This document shows, piece after piece, positions 45,340 through 54,306 of a stretch of DNA of 64,000 nt (its first letter is position 1; every line of letters begins with the position of its first letter). A program made the translations under genes and the position numbers. A model generated the notes under the pieces. The model was given only the letters and a program-made list of their open reading frames with translations, made no database searches and was not told where the DNA came from. Source of the stretch: Synechococcus sp. BSA11S (GTDB lineage Bacteria > Cyanobacteriota > Cyanobacteriia > PCC-6307 > Cyanobiaceae). Location: the NCBI RefSeq assembly GCF_014224355.1, contig NZ_VNWP01000007.1, forward strand, positions 1 through 64,000, written 5' to 3'.

Positions 45340-47460
45340 ATGGTTGTCATGGAGCCCATCGGGTCCCGCTGCGCGGAACCCAGCTGGATGGCCGCCACCG
45401 CCGCCGAGGCGGAGCGGCGCCTTAGCGCGGAGGGAATTCAGCTGACCCTCGGCGGTGAGCCCACGGTGGTGCCGATCGAACCCGAGGGGGCGGAGTGGTC
45501 GGTGGCTGCCGATGGCCCCACCAAGCTGCGCTATGCCCGGCGCCTGGCCGCCGAATTGCAGCGTCGGGTCTGGCCCGGCTGCACCTTGATGTACTGCCCT
45601 GGCAAGCGTTACGACGGCGAGGTCAACCCCCGTTGGGCCCTGCGCCTGATCGCCGCCCTCGACGGCACCCCTCTGGTGCACTGGCCCCAGCAGGCTCTCG
45701 CCGCAGTCCCCGCCGATCAGGCCGCTCCGTCGCCGCTGCCCGCCAAGCAGGCGGAGGACTTTCTCAAGGGGATCGGCAAGGCCCTCGGCTGTCGCGTTCA
45801 CCCCCTGCGGCTGAGGGACCCCCTGGATCCCAGCTCGAAGGTCTGGGCTGTTCCCCTCTCCCACAGCACCCCCACAGACGACGAGCCCGACCTCCCCGAA
45901 GGCTGGCAGGCTGCCCGCTGGCCCCTGGACAAACCCCTGCGCGAGCTGCTGCCCGCCAGCGGTCCGGCGGGGTTGCGGCTGCCGTTGCAGCACTTCCCCG
46001 AAGGGGTGCTGCGCCAGGTGCTCACCCTCGAGGTCAGCCCCCGTGGCTGGAACCTGTTTCTGCCTCCCCTGCCCCGCCAACCCTTCGAGCAGCTCCTCCA
46101 ACTCATCGCAGCCGCCAGCTCAGGCTGGAGCCAGCCTGAGCTCAGTGGAGTTCTCCCCGCCGATCTCGATGGCCGCTGGAATGTGCTCGGCCTGACGGCC
46201 GATCCAGGCGTGCTGGAAGTGAATCTGCCGGTCTGCCACGGCTGGGCCGATTACAGCGGCTGGATCCGCACCCTGGCCGAAGCCTCGGCAGCGGTGGGGC
46301 TGCGCACCTGGAAGCAGGTGGGCGATCGGCAGGAGGGAACCGGTGGCGGGAACCACCTGCTCTGGGGCGGCCCCAGCCTCGAGACCAACCCCTTCTTCTC
46401 GCGGCCGGCCTGGCTCGTGGCGATTCTGCGCTTCTGGCAGCGGCATCCGAGCCTCTCCTACCTGTTCAGCAACAGTTCCGTCGGACCGGCCTCCCAGGCC
46501 CCCCGCCTCGATGAGGGCAGCGCCAGCGCCCTCGACCTGAACCTGGCCCACCGGGCCATCGAATCCCTCCCCGAGGGGGACCAGCGGATCCTGATCAGCG
46601 AGACCCTGCGCCATCTCCATGCCGACCGCAGCGGCAACACCCACCGCAGTGAGATCAGCTTCGACAAGTTCTGGAATCCTGCCTGGGCGGCCGGATGCCA
46701 GGGCCTGATCGAATTCCGCGCCATCGAAACCCTCCCGGACTCCGACTGGACCGCGGCCATCGCCCTGCTCTGGAGCGCCCTGGCGGCCCACCTGCTGGAT
46801 CCGGCCCATCGCCCCACCCGGCTGGAGCCCTTCGGGGAGCGTCTGCACGATGCGATGCAGTTGCCCTCCGCCATCTGGTCCGACCTCAAAGCGCTGCTCG
46901 ACCTGCTGGCCCTCGATGGCCTGCCGCTGGAACCAGAGCCGTACCGCGCGATCTGGGAGTGGCGTTTCCCCCTGCTGCTGAGCTGGGAGCGGGAGGGGGC
47001 ACGGCTGCAGATCCGCCGGGCCCTGGAGCCCTGGCCGCTGCTCTGCGACACCCCCGTGCAGGGGGGCAGCACCAGCCGCTTCGTGGACAGTTCCCTGCAG
47101 CGACTGGAGTTCAAGGCCAACACGGCGTTCCTGCAGTCCTGTTCCCTGCGGCTGAACGGCCGCGAGCTGCCACTGGGCGATGGCTGGCTGGGCCTGCGCT
47201 ACCGCCACAGCCGCCTCTACCCCTCCCTGCACCCCTGCATCGATCCCCATCTCCCGTTGCAGCTGGAGATCGGCGGCCAGGCTTCGGACCCCGACCGCTT
47301 CGTGCTCGGGGCACCCGGCGCCGAGAGCAGCGCCTTCGTGCCCGTCAGCGGGCTGGAGGACGGCCCTGGCTCCGCCCCCGCCCTCGACTGGAGCCCCAGG
47401 GGCGGACCATGGCCCGCTCCCGCCCCAGGACAACGCACCCTGGATCTGCGTCTGGCATGA
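45340..47460 (+). CDS. DUF2126 putative amidoligase (stand-alone form)
   Basis: 706 aa from the ATG at 45340; a second ATG lies at 45349. DUF2126 is assigned to the glutamine-synthetase/GCS-like COOH-NH2 ligase fold. Seen are LTLGGEPTVVP near the start, PGKRYDGEVNPRWALRL, ADPGVLEVNLPVC (about 287-299), GTGGGNHLLWGGPS (333-346) and NSSVGPASQAPRLDEG. Most relatives are about 1,100 aa with an N-terminal transglutaminase domain. Here that domain is absent and a separate transglutaminase gene lies two genes upstream. The stop overlaps galE (ATGA). Confidence 0.87.
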   Translation: MVVMEPIGSRCAEPSWMAATAAEAERRLSAEGIQLTLGGEPTVVPIEPEGAEWSVAADGPTKLRYARRLAAELQRRVWPGCTLMYCPGKRYDGEVNPRWALRLIAALDGTPLVHWPQQALAAVPADQAAPSPLPAKQAEDFLKGIGKALGCRVHPLRLRDPLDPSSKVWAVPLSHSTPTDDEPDLPEGWQAARWPLDKPLRELLPASGPAGLRLPLQHFPEGVLRQVLTLEVSPRGWNLFLPPLPRQPFEQLLQLIAAASSGWSQPELSGVLPADLDGRWNVLGLTADPGVLEVNLPVCHGWADYSGWIRTLAEASAAVGLRTWKQVGDRQEGTGGGNHLLWGGPSLETNPFFSRPAWLVAILRFWQRHPSLSYLFSNSSVGPASQAPRLDEGSASALDLNLAHRAIESLPEGDQRILISETLRHLHADRSGNTHRSEISFDKFWNPAWAAGCQGLIEFRAIETLPDSDWTAAIALLWSALAAHLLDPAHRPTRLEPFGERLHDAMQLPSAIWSDLKALLDLLALDGLPLEPEPYRAIWEWRFPLLLSWEREGARLQIRRALEPWPLLCDTPVQGGSTSRFVDSSLQRLEFKANTAFLQSCSLRLNGRELPLGDGWLGLRYRHSRLYPSLHPCIDPHLPLQLEIGGQASDPDRFVLGAPGAESSAFVPVSGLEDGPGSAPALDWSPRGGPWPAPAPGQRTLDLRLA

Positions 47461-48497
47461 GCCATCTGCTGATCACCGGGGGTGCCGGCTTCATCGGAAG
47501 CCACACCTGCCTGGTGCTGCTGGAGGCGGGCCACGAGCTGGTGGTGCTCGATGACTTCTCCAACAGTTCCCCCGAAGCGCTGCGGCGCGTCCGGGAGCTG
47601 GCGGGGCCTGCATCCGGGCAGCGGCTGCGGCTGGTCGAAGGCGATCTGCGCCGCCCCCAGGATTTGGAGCGGGCCTTCGCCGCGGCACCGATCGAGGCGG
47701 TGGTCCACTTCGCCGGCCTCAAGGCCGTGGGCGAATCGGTGGCCGATCCCCTGCGCTACTGGGACGTGAACCTCTGCGGCAGCCGCGCTCTGCTGGCTGC
47801 CATGGCCCGGGCCGGCTGCCGCACGATCGTGTTCAGCAGCAGTGCCACCCTCTACGGCGCCCCCGAAACGGTGCCGATTGCCGAGACCGCCCGGGTGGCT
47901 CCTGTGAACCCCTACGGCTACACCAAGGCGGCGGTCGAGCAGATGCTCGCGGATGTCTGCGCCAGCGAGCCGGGCTGGCGGGTGGCACGGTTGCGCTACT
48001 TCAACCCCGTCGGTGCCCACCCCAGCGGACGCATCGGTGAGGATCCAGGCGGGATCCCCAACAACCTCTTCCCCTTCCTGACCCAGGTGGCGGTGGGGCG
48101 CCGGCCGCGCCTGCAGGTCTTCGGCTCCGACTGGCCCACCCCCGACGGCACCGGCGTGCGCGACTACATCCACGTGATGGACCTGGCGGAGGGGCACCGG
48201 GCGGCCCTGGAGGTGCTGCTGGCGGAGCCTCCCCAGCTGCTCACCCTCAACCTGGGCAGTGGCCGGGGCCATTCGGTGCTGGAGGTGGTGGCCGCCTTCG
48301 AGAAGGCCTGCGGCAGCCCAGTTCCCTGTGAGCTGGTGCCCAGGCGGCCAGGGGATGTGGCGGCCACGGTGGCGGATCCGTCGCTGGCGGGACAACGCCT
48401 GGCCTGGCGCACCCGCCGCGACCTTGACACCATCTGCCGCGATGGCTGGGCCTGGCAGAGTGCCAATCCCCTGGGCTATGGGCCACGTGGGGACTGA
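47457..48497 (+). CDS. galE: UDP-glucose 4-epimerase GalE
   Basis: Extended short-chain dehydrogenase of 346 aa interconverting UDP-glucose and UDP-galactose. NAD-binding TGGAGFIGSHTC, the catalytic Ser in FSSSATLYG, the YxxxK pair in NPYGYTKAAVEQM, LRYFNPVGAHPSG and YIHVMDLAEGH are all diagnostic. Translation is coupled to DUF2126 by ATGA, and its end overlaps the NDH-SelD fusion by 20 nt. Confidence 0.95.
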   Translation: MSHLLITGGAGFIGSHTCLVLLEAGHELVVLDDFSNSSPEALRRVRELAGPASGQRLRLVEGDLRRPQDLERAFAAAPIEAVVHFAGLKAVGESVADPLRYWDVNLCGSRALLAAMARAGCRTIVFSSSATLYGAPETVPIAETARVAPVNPYGYTKAAVEQMLADVCASEPGWRVARLRYFNPVGAHPSGRIGEDPGGIPNNLFPFLTQVAVGRRPRLQVFGSDWPTPDGTGVRDYIHVMDLAEGHRAALEVLLAEPPQLLTLNLGSGRGHSVLEVVAAFEKACGSPVPCELVPRRPGDVAATVADPSLAGQRLAWRTRRDLDTICRDGWAWQSANPLGYGPRGD

Positions 48498-50640
48498 AGA
48501 CACACTCCGGCAGCACCTGATCCTGGCCGGGGGTGGCCACAGCCATGCCCTGCTGCTGCGCCGCTGGGCGATGGTGGGGCCGCCCCGGGGGGTGCTGATC
48601 ACCCTGGTCAGCCGCACCGGCACTGCGCTCTACAGCGGCATGGTGCCGGGCCTGATCGCCGGACTCTTCAGCCGTCGCGAAGCTTCCATCGATCTGCGTC
48701 GCCTCTGCGACCGGGCTGGGGTTCGGTTCGTGCGGGCCGAGATCACCGGCCTTGATCCGGCCAGGCGTGAGCTGTGGCTGGCCGGCCGTCCCCCGTTGCG
48801 CTGGGACCGGCTCAGCCTGGATGTGGGAGCTGTCACCCCAGGCTCCGGCGGGATGGCGATCAAGCCGCTGGAGCCGTTCCTGGCGTGGTCGGAGTCGCTG
48901 GTGCCCGGCGCTGCCGTCAGTCGGGTGCTGGGCGGGGGGGCGGCCGGTGTGGAGGTGGCCCTGGCGCTGAAGGCCCGGGGCCAGCGGGTGGAGCTGCTGC
49001 GACGCGGTGACCGCCTGGCCCTGGGCTCGCCAGCGGCCAACCGGGCCGGCGAGCGGATGCTGGCGGCGGCGGGCGTGCCCTTGCAGAACCCAGACCCCAG
49101 AGTTGATGCCGGTGCGCCGGCTGATGGTCCGGGTGCCCTGGTGCGCTGCACCGGCAGCCGGGCTCCGCGCTGGCTGGCGGCCAGCGGCCTGCCCTCGGAC
49201 CCGGCCACGGGCCGGGTCCTCACCCAGGCCAGCCTGCAGGTGGAGGGCCACCCCGGCGTGTTCGCCTGCGGTGACTGCGGTCTGGTGCGCTCGGAGCCAC
49301 GTCCCCCCAGTGGGGTCTGGGCGGTGCGGGTGGCCCCGTTGCTGGCGGCCAACCTGCGCCGCTCCCTGCGCGGTGAACCCCTGCGACGCTGGCACCCTCC
49401 GCGCCGTGCCCTGCAGCTGCTGGGGGATGGCGGAGCCGTTGATGGTCACCCCCGCGCCCTGGCCCTCTGGGGGCCGCTCTGCTTGGGTCCCTCCCGCTGG
49501 CTGTGGTGGTGGAAGGCCTGGATCGACCGCCGCTTCATCATCCGCTTCCAGTCCCTGGCGGCCATGGCCGAGGAGAGCCCCTGCCGCGGCTGCGCCGCCA
49601 AGCTGGGCGCCGCTCCCCTGCGGGGCGCGCTGGAGCGGCTGGCTTCGACTGCTGCCGCTGGGTGGCCGGCGGATCAGGCTCCGCCCGGGGGTGACGACGC
49701 CGCTGTGATCGGCGGTTGCCTGGATGAAGGACTGGTGCTCCAGAGCCTCGATGGCTTTCCTGCCCTGGTGGGCGACGACTGGCTGAACGGGCGGCTCACG
49801 GCCCTGCATGCCTGCTCCGACCTCTGGGCCTGTGGCGCCCGGGTGGAGAGTGTTCAGGCCCTGGTGACCCTGCCGCGCGGAACGCCGGCGCTGCAGGAGG
49901 AGTGGTTGCTGCAGACCCTGGCCGGGGTGCGCTCCGTGCTCGATCCGCTCGGCGCCCGGCTGGTGGGGGGGCACACCCTGGAGCAGCGCACTGCCGCCGA
50001 GGGTCTCAGCCTCGCCCTGAGCGTGACCGGCCGCTCTGAGCCGGGTCGCTTCTGGGCCAAGGGTGATCTGGCCGCCGGTGATCGGTTGCTGCTCAGCCGC
50101 CCGATCGGCAGCGGCGTGCTGTTTGCGGGAGCCATGGCCGGTGCGGCGGAGCCGGAGTGGATCGATGGGGCCCTGGAGGTGATGGCCCAGAGCCAGCAGC
50201 CGCTGGTGGAGCTGCTGGCCGCCCATGGCTGCCGTGCCTGCACCGATGTGACGGGGTTCGGGCTGCTGGGGCACCTCGTCGAGATGCTGCAGGCCGCGGC
50301 GGCTCCCCTGCGGGTGGAACTGGAGCCAGAGGCCCTGCCCGCTTTCCCCGGGGCGCTGGAGCTGCTGGAGCGGGGCTTCGCCAGCAGCCTGGCGCCCGCC
50401 AACCGCAGCGCCTGGGCGGAGCTGGAGAGCGGCAGGGTTCAGGCAGGGGCTCTGGCGTCCCCCCTGCGGGAGCTGCTGATCGACCCCCAGACCTGTGGGC
50501 CGCTGCTGGCGTCAATGCCGGAGTCCGAAGCAGAGGCGGCCCTGCGGGCCGTGCGTTCGGCCGGATTCCCCGAGGCGGCCCTGATCGGAACCGTGCGGGC
50601 TGCTCAGCGCACCGGAAGGCTGATGTCCGAGCGTCCGTAG
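48478..50640 (+). CDS. selD: NADH dehydrogenase-like / selenide, water dikinase fusion
   Basis: 720 aa in two parts. Residues 10-350 form an FAD-dependent pyridine-nucleotide oxidoreductase domain (ILAGGGHSHALLLRRW, second nucleotide site RVLGGGAAGVEVALAL, and a VFACGDCG FAD block). Residues 365-720 form SelD, with catalytic Cys372 and Lys375 in CRGCAAKLG, GGDDAAVIG, TDVTGFGLLGH and LIDPQTCGPLL. SelD makes selenophosphate, and the fused domain may supply reduced selenium. No selA, selB or tRNA-Sec was seen in the window. The ATG at 48478 lies inside galE. The end overlaps manC convergently by 37 bp. Confidence 0.92.
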   Translation: MGHVGTEDTLRQHLILAGGGHSHALLLRRWAMVGPPRGVLITLVSRTGTALYSGMVPGLIAGLFSRREASIDLRRLCDRAGVRFVRAEITGLDPARRELWLAGRPPLRWDRLSLDVGAVTPGSGGMAIKPLEPFLAWSESLVPGAAVSRVLGGGAAGVEVALALKARGQRVELLRRGDRLALGSPAANRAGERMLAAAGVPLQNPDPRVDAGAPADGPGALVRCTGSRAPRWLAASGLPSDPATGRVLTQASLQVEGHPGVFACGDCGLVRSEPRPPSGVWAVRVAPLLAANLRRSLRGEPLRRWHPPRRALQLLGDGGAVDGHPRALALWGPLCLGPSRWLWWWKAWIDRRFIIRFQSLAAMAEESPCRGCAAKLGAAPLRGALERLASTAAAGWPADQAPPGGDDAAVIGGCLDEGLVLQSLDGFPALVGDDWLNGRLTALHACSDLWACGARVESVQALVTLPRGTPALQEEWLLQTLAGVRSVLDPLGARLVGGHTLEQRTAAEGLSLALSVTGRSEPGRFWAKGDLAAGDRLLLSRPIGSGVLFAGAMAGAAEPEWIDGALEVMAQSQQPLVELLAAHGCRACTDVTGFGLLGHLVEMLQAAAAPLRVELEPEALPAFPGALELLERGFASSLAPANRSAWAELESGRVQAGALASPLRELLIDPQTCGPLLASMPESEAEAALRAVRSAGFPEAALIGTVRAAQRTGRLMSERP

Positions 50641-52088
50641 CGGTCCTGGAAGCGGACGATGTCGTCTTCGCCGAGGTAGGGGCCGCTCTGCACCTCGATC
50701 ATCTCCACGGGAATCTTGCCGGGATTGGTGAGCCGGTGCCTGGCGCCGAGGGGGATGTAGGTGCTCTGGTTCTCCCCCACCAGCTCCTCGACGCCGTCCT
50801 TCTCCACCAGGGCCGTGCCCTGCACCACCACCCAGTGCTCGGCGCGGTGGTGGTGCAACTGCAGCGAGAGGCTGGCGCCGGGGTTGACCATGATCTTCTT
50901 CACCTGCCAGCGGCTGCCCTCCACGATGCTGTCGTAGGAGCCCCAGGGGCGGTAGATGCGGCGGTGGGCCTTGCCCTCGGGGCTGCCGCTGGCGGCGAGG
51001 CGGTTCACGATGGTCTTGACCTCCTGGGCGCGGTCGCGGTGGGCCACCAGCACCGCGTCATCGGTTTCGACCACCACCAGATCCTCCACCCCCAGACCCA
51101 CCACAAGACGGTGCTCGCTGCGCAGGTAGCAGTTGCGCGAACCCTCATTGATCACCCGTCCGCGCAGGACGTTGCCGTCGCCATCGCGGGTGCCCGTGTC
51201 CCAGAGGGCACTCCAGCTGCCCACATCGCTCCAGCCCGCCTCCAGGGGCAGCACGGCGCCCAGGCCCGTGCGCTCCATCACCGCCAGGTCGATGGCGACA
51301 TTGGGGCAGTTCGCGAAGGATTCCCGCTCCAGGCGCAGGAAGTCGAGGTCGGCACTGTCGTGGTCGATGGCGGCGCGGCAGCAGCTCACCACCTCGGGCG
51401 CCAGCCGCTCCAGCTCGGCGAGAATGGCGCTGGCGCGGAACAGGAACATGCCGCTGTTCCAGGTGAAGCGGCCGCTGGAGAGGAAGGCCTCGGCCGTGGC
51501 CGCATCGGGCTTCTCCACGAAGCGGGCGATCGGGGTGGGCGCCGGGATCGTCGGCTCGCCTGCCCCAGGGGTGGCCTGGGGCAGGGGTTCCACCGCCTCG
51601 ATGTAGCCGTAGCCAGTTTCCGGTGCGGTGGGGACGATACCGAAGGTCACCAGCAGCCCCCCTTCGGCGGCGGCGCGGCCGGCCTCGACGGTGGCGCGGA
51701 AGCGCGCGCCGTCCTGGATGACGTGGTCGGCGGCCAGCACCAGCAGCAGGGGATCCTCACCCTGACTCGTGGCATGCAGGGCGGCGACGGCGATGGCCGG
51801 CGCCGTGTTGCGCCCGAGGGGCTCCAGCAGGATCGCGCCAGGTTCAACGCCGATCTGGCGCATCTGCTCGGCCACGATGAAGCGGTGGTCCTCATTGCAG
51901 ATCAGCAGGGGTGCGGCCAGCTGGTTCAGCCCCTTGAGCCGCAACTGGGTCTGCTGCAGCAGGGTCTCCTCGCTGCTGCCGGCCAGGGGCCAGTACTGCT
52001 TGGGATAACTGGCTCGCGACAGCGGCCAGAGGCGGGTGCCGGTGCCGCCGCAGAGGATCACGGGCACGAGGGAGGCCGCTGGGCTCAT
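50604..52088 (-). CDS. manC: Mannose-1-phosphate guanylyltransferase / mannose-6-phosphate isomerase (type II)
   Basis: 494 aa. The nucleotidyltransferase domain has VILCGGTGTRLWPLSRASYP followed by KQYWPL, the FVEKPDAATAEAFL substrate loop and NSGMFLFRAS. A cupin isomerase domain forms the last 130 residues (GASLSLQLHHHRAEHWVVV, NQSTYIPLGARHRLTNPG). It makes GDP-mannose for surface polysaccharide. The ATG at 52088 is preferred over a GTG at 52100. It is convergent with selD. Confidence 0.94.
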   Translation of the reverse strand: MSPAASLVPVILCGGTGTRLWPLSRASYPKQYWPLAGSSEETLLQQTQLRLKGLNQLAAPLLICNEDHRFIVAEQMRQIGVEPGAILLEPLGRNTAPAIAVAALHATSQGEDPLLLVLAADHVIQDGARFRATVEAGRAAAEGGLLVTFGIVPTAPETGYGYIEAVEPLPQATPGAGEPTIPAPTPIARFVEKPDAATAEAFLSSGRFTWNSGMFLFRASAILAELERLAPEVVSCCRAAIDHDSADLDFLRLERESFANCPNVAIDLAVMERTGLGAVLPLEAGWSDVGSWSALWDTGTRDGDGNVLRGRVINEGSRNCYLRSEHRLVVGLGVEDLVVVETDDAVLVAHRDRAQEVKTIVNRLAASGSPEGKAHRRIYRPWGSYDSIVEGSRWQVKKIMVNPGASLSLQLHHHRAEHWVVVQGTALVEKDGVEELVGENQSTYIPLGARHRLTNPGKIPVEMIEVQSGPYLGEDDIVRFQDRYGRSDISLPVR

Positions 52089-52169
52089 CGTCGGATCCAC
52101 CTCAAAGAGGGCAGTGCTGGAGCGAATCCTATGGGGAACATCCTGGAGCGCCAGCGGTCAGCCCCACCC

Positions 52170-52718
52170 TCAGGTGTCGAGCAGCCCCGGCGGTGGGGTG
52201 ATCTCCAGCCAGCCGCCGGCGATGTCCACCCGCGGCACGATCGCCTCCACGAAGGGAATCAGCGCCCGCCGGGCCGGCTCGCCGCTGAGCTCCACCTCCA
52301 GCAGGTCGTTGCCGGCATGGATCAGATCCACCACGGTGCCGATCACCTCACCCCTGGGGGCCAGTCGCACCTGCAGCCCCTGCAGGTCGAGCAGATGGAA
52401 TTCCCCCTCCTGCAGGCGTGGCCGGTCGCCGGCCTCCACCAGCAGGTCGTGATGCACCAGGGCTTCTGCCTCCTCCCGGGTGCCGACCCCCTCCAGACGC
52501 ACCACGAACAACTCGCGGCCAGGCAGCTGGCGCCCCGAGAGCAGGCGCACGGCGCGTGGCGACTCCTGGGAGCGGCGCAGCCAACGCCGCCCCGCCCGCG
52601 TGAAGCGTTCGGGAAAGTCGGTGCGGGGCAAGACCCGCAGTTCCCCCTGCAGCCCCTGGGCGGCCACCACCTTGCCCACCACCAGCCATGCCTCGGGGTC
52701 GTCCTGTTCGTTCACCAT
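52170..52718 (-). CDS. rimM: Ribosome maturation factor RimM
   Basis: 182 aa from the ATG at 52718. N-terminal RimM barrel ([19 protein letters not shown], then FPERF) and the C-terminal PRC-barrel-like half ([48 protein letters not shown]). It assists 30S head maturation. An in-frame extension to 52838 is rejected as basic low-complexity that would cross the ndhS promoter. It is divergent from ndhS. Confidence 0.93.
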   Translation of the reverse strand: MVNEQDDPEAWLVVGKVVAAQGLQGELRVLPRTDFPERFTRAGRRWLRRSQESPRAVRLLSGRQLPGRELFVVRLEGVGTREEAEALVHHDLLVEAGDRPRLQEGEFHLLDLQGLQVRLAPRGEVIGTVVDLIHAGNDLLEVELSGEPARRALIPFVEAIVPRVDIAGGWLEITPPPGLLDT

Positions 52719-52774
52719 TCGCCCACCATCGGCGGCCCGGCCACGCATCTGCCCCCCATCCTGCCGATCGACTC

Positions 52775-52780
52775 GATAAT
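52775..52780 (+). promoter_or_regulatory. Candidate -10 element of ndhS
   Basis: GATAAT 24 nt upstream of the ndhS ATG, in the 86-bp gap divergent from rimM. Identical hexamers precede the tRNA-Arg gene and the 87-aa gene at 13.7 kb. The -35 region is not convincing. Confidence 0.4.
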
Positions 52781-52804
52781 GGGCGCATCTTGTGTGGAGC
52801 CCCC

Positions 52805-53020
52805 ATGGCCGCGGCTGATTCCTCCCCCGTGGATGCACCGGCAGGGACGGCTCCGGTGCTGCCTGGCACCACCGTCGTGGTCCGGGATGTGCGCTCGATC
52901 TACAACGGCTACCGCGGCTTCGTGCAGCGCATCAGTGGCAGCCAGGCGGCGGTGTTGTTCGAGGGGGGCAACTGGGACAAGCTGGTCACGATGCCTCTGA
53001 AGACGCTGGAAGCGAGCTGA
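52805..53020 (+). CDS. ndhS: NAD(P)H-quinone oxidoreductase subunit S (NdhS)
   Basis: 71-aa SH3-like protein (formerly DUF3252). Core [20 protein letters not shown] and [18 protein letters not shown] matches NdhS. In cyanobacteria and chloroplasts it sits on the NDH-1 peripheral arm and helps dock ferredoxin for cyclic electron flow. Its presence marks the host as an oxygenic phototroph. The ATG at 52805 is preferred over an upstream extension. The end overlaps rnc by 35 bp, convergent. Confidence 0.88.
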   Translation: MAAADSSPVDAPAGTAPVLPGTTVVVRDVRSIYNGYRGFVQRISGSQAAVLFEGGNWDKLVTMPLKTLEAS

Positions 53021-53759
53021 TCTCCTGCGCCTGCGCCAGGGCCGAGCGGGCCGCCTGCTGCTCGGCGTCGCGGCGGGAGCCTCCCCAGCCTTCCCCGGCA
53101 GGCTGCCCGCCCAGCTGCACGCTGCAGTGGAAGCGGCGGGGATCGCCGTGGCGCCGGCTGCGTTCCTCGCAGTGGTAGCTGGGCAGGCCGAGCCCCCGGG
53201 CCTGGCTCCATTCCTGCAGACCCGTCTTCCAGTTGTGGCGGTGGGGATCGGCCAGCAGTTCCTCCGTGCTCCGCTGCCAGTGCCGTGTGAGCCAGGAGTG
53301 GATCGGCTCGAGGCTGCCGGTGGCCTCGTAGAGCCCCCCGATCAGGGCCTCGCAGATCTCGGCGCGGATGGTCTGCCGGGCTGCGCTGTCCCCCATCGCC
53401 AGAGGGCCGAGCCTGACCATTGCCTCGATCCCGCAGCGCTGTCCCAGCTCCGCCAGCCAGCGATCGCTCACCAGCTGGGCCCGAAGGGCCGAGCGCTGGC
53501 CGACATTCATGCTGCTGTGGTGCCGCTCGAGAAATTCCGCGGCCGCCAGCCTGAGCACGGCATCGCCGAGGAATTCCAGCCGCTCGTGGTCGATCGGGCG
53601 CCCCGCGGAGCTGTGGGTGAGCGCCTCCTCGATCGGGGCGAGGTCGAGATCGGGGGGCAGGGCCTCCGCCAGTCCGAGGTCTGCGAGGAACTGCACCAGG
53701 CGGCGGCGGCGCTCGTCACTCAGGGGCACGGGGGCTTCGCGGAGGGCCGGGGGCCTCAC
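52986..53759 (-). CDS. rnc: Ribonuclease III
   Basis: 257 aa. The RNase III signature is HERLEFLGDAVLRLAAAEFL, with the downstream acidic residues in EICEALIGGLYEATG. A dsRNA-binding domain follows (NWKTGLQEWSQARGLGLPSY ... GGSRRDAEQQAARSAL). It processes rRNA and structured mRNAs. The GTG at 53759 is chosen because a longer open frame to 54026 runs through the RNase P RNA gene and cannot be coding. Confidence 0.9.
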   Translation of the reverse strand: MRPPALREAPVPLSDERRRRLVQFLADLGLAEALPPDLDLAPIEEALTHSSAGRPIDHERLEFLGDAVLRLAAAEFLERHHSSMNVGQRSALRAQLVSDRWLAELGQRCGIEAMVRLGPLAMGDSAARQTIRAEICEALIGGLYEATGSLEPIHSWLTRHWQRSTEELLADPHRHNWKTGLQEWSQARGLGLPSYHCEERSRRHGDPRRFHCSVQLGGQPAGEGWGGSRRDAEQQAARSALAQAQEISSLPASSEAS

Positions 53760-53778
53760 TGCGGAGGCCCGAAGGGGT

Positions 53779-54185
53779 GAAAGCAGGACATAAGCCGGGT
53801 TCTGTTCCGGTCCGCCGGGGCGGACCGGGGTGGCCATCTGTCTGGGACCGCCGTTACCGGCGGCCTCGAGCGGCGCACGTGTGTCGGGACGGGTGTCATG
53901 GCCAACCGTTGTCCCTGGGCCTTGCTCCCGGCCGGGGTTTACCGAGCCAGCACCTCTCGATGCTGCTGGTGCGCTCTTACCGCACCCTTGCACCCTTGCC
54001 TGTGCGCGGGGCCAGGCCCCGGCCATCGGCGGTGTGTTTCTGTGGCACTCTCCTCACGGTCACCCGCACTGGGCGTTACCCAGCAAGCCTGGCCATTGGG
54101 GAGCCCGGACTTTCCTCAACCGAAGCCGGATCCACCAGCCGAAGCCGGCGTCACCCCTTCGATCGCGACCACCTCGCCTGCTTTC
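53779..54185 (-). ncRNA. rnpB: RNase P RNA (rnpB), about 407 nt
   Basis: Catalytic RNA of RNase P. On the minus strand it opens with GAAAGCAGG (54185-54177) and closes with CCTGCTTTC (53787-53779), an exact 9-bp P1 helix. The conserved 5' P4 block GAGGAAAGTCCGGGCTCC lies near 54105-54122. ACAGAAACACACCGCC is in the middle, and CAGAACCCGGCTTATGTCC is at the 3' end. Paired CCGGCTTCGG hairpins near the 5' end are typical of cyanobacterial type A RNAs. It lies between rnc and tRNA-Arg. Confidence 0.95.
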
Positions 54186-54191
54186 GGAGCC

Positions 54192-54197
54192 GACTGT
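54192..54197 (-). promoter_or_regulatory. Candidate -10 element of rnpB
   Basis: TACAGT on the minus strand ends 6 nt before the G at 54185, where the P1 helix begins, which is the expected spacing to a start site. No clear -35. Confidence 0.45.
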
Positions 54198-54217
54198 AGG
54201 TCGGGGGGGCTGAGGCC

Positions 54218-54223
54218 GATAAT
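54218..54223 (+). promoter_or_regulatory. Candidate -10 element of tRNA-Arg(CCU)
   Basis: GATAAT lies 9 nt before the first base of the mature tRNA, so transcription would start near the mature 5' end. It is back-to-back with the rnpB promoter in a 47-bp gap. Confidence 0.45.
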
Positions 54224-54232
54224 GGGGCCGTT

Positions 54233-54306
<74 letters not shown>

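Noticed and set aside
50157-53000. 947-codon plus-strand open frame opposite manC and rimM
   Set aside because: It overlaps two well-supported minus-strand genes, and its His/Gln/Gly-rich translation matches no family. Long antisense frames are common at this GC content.
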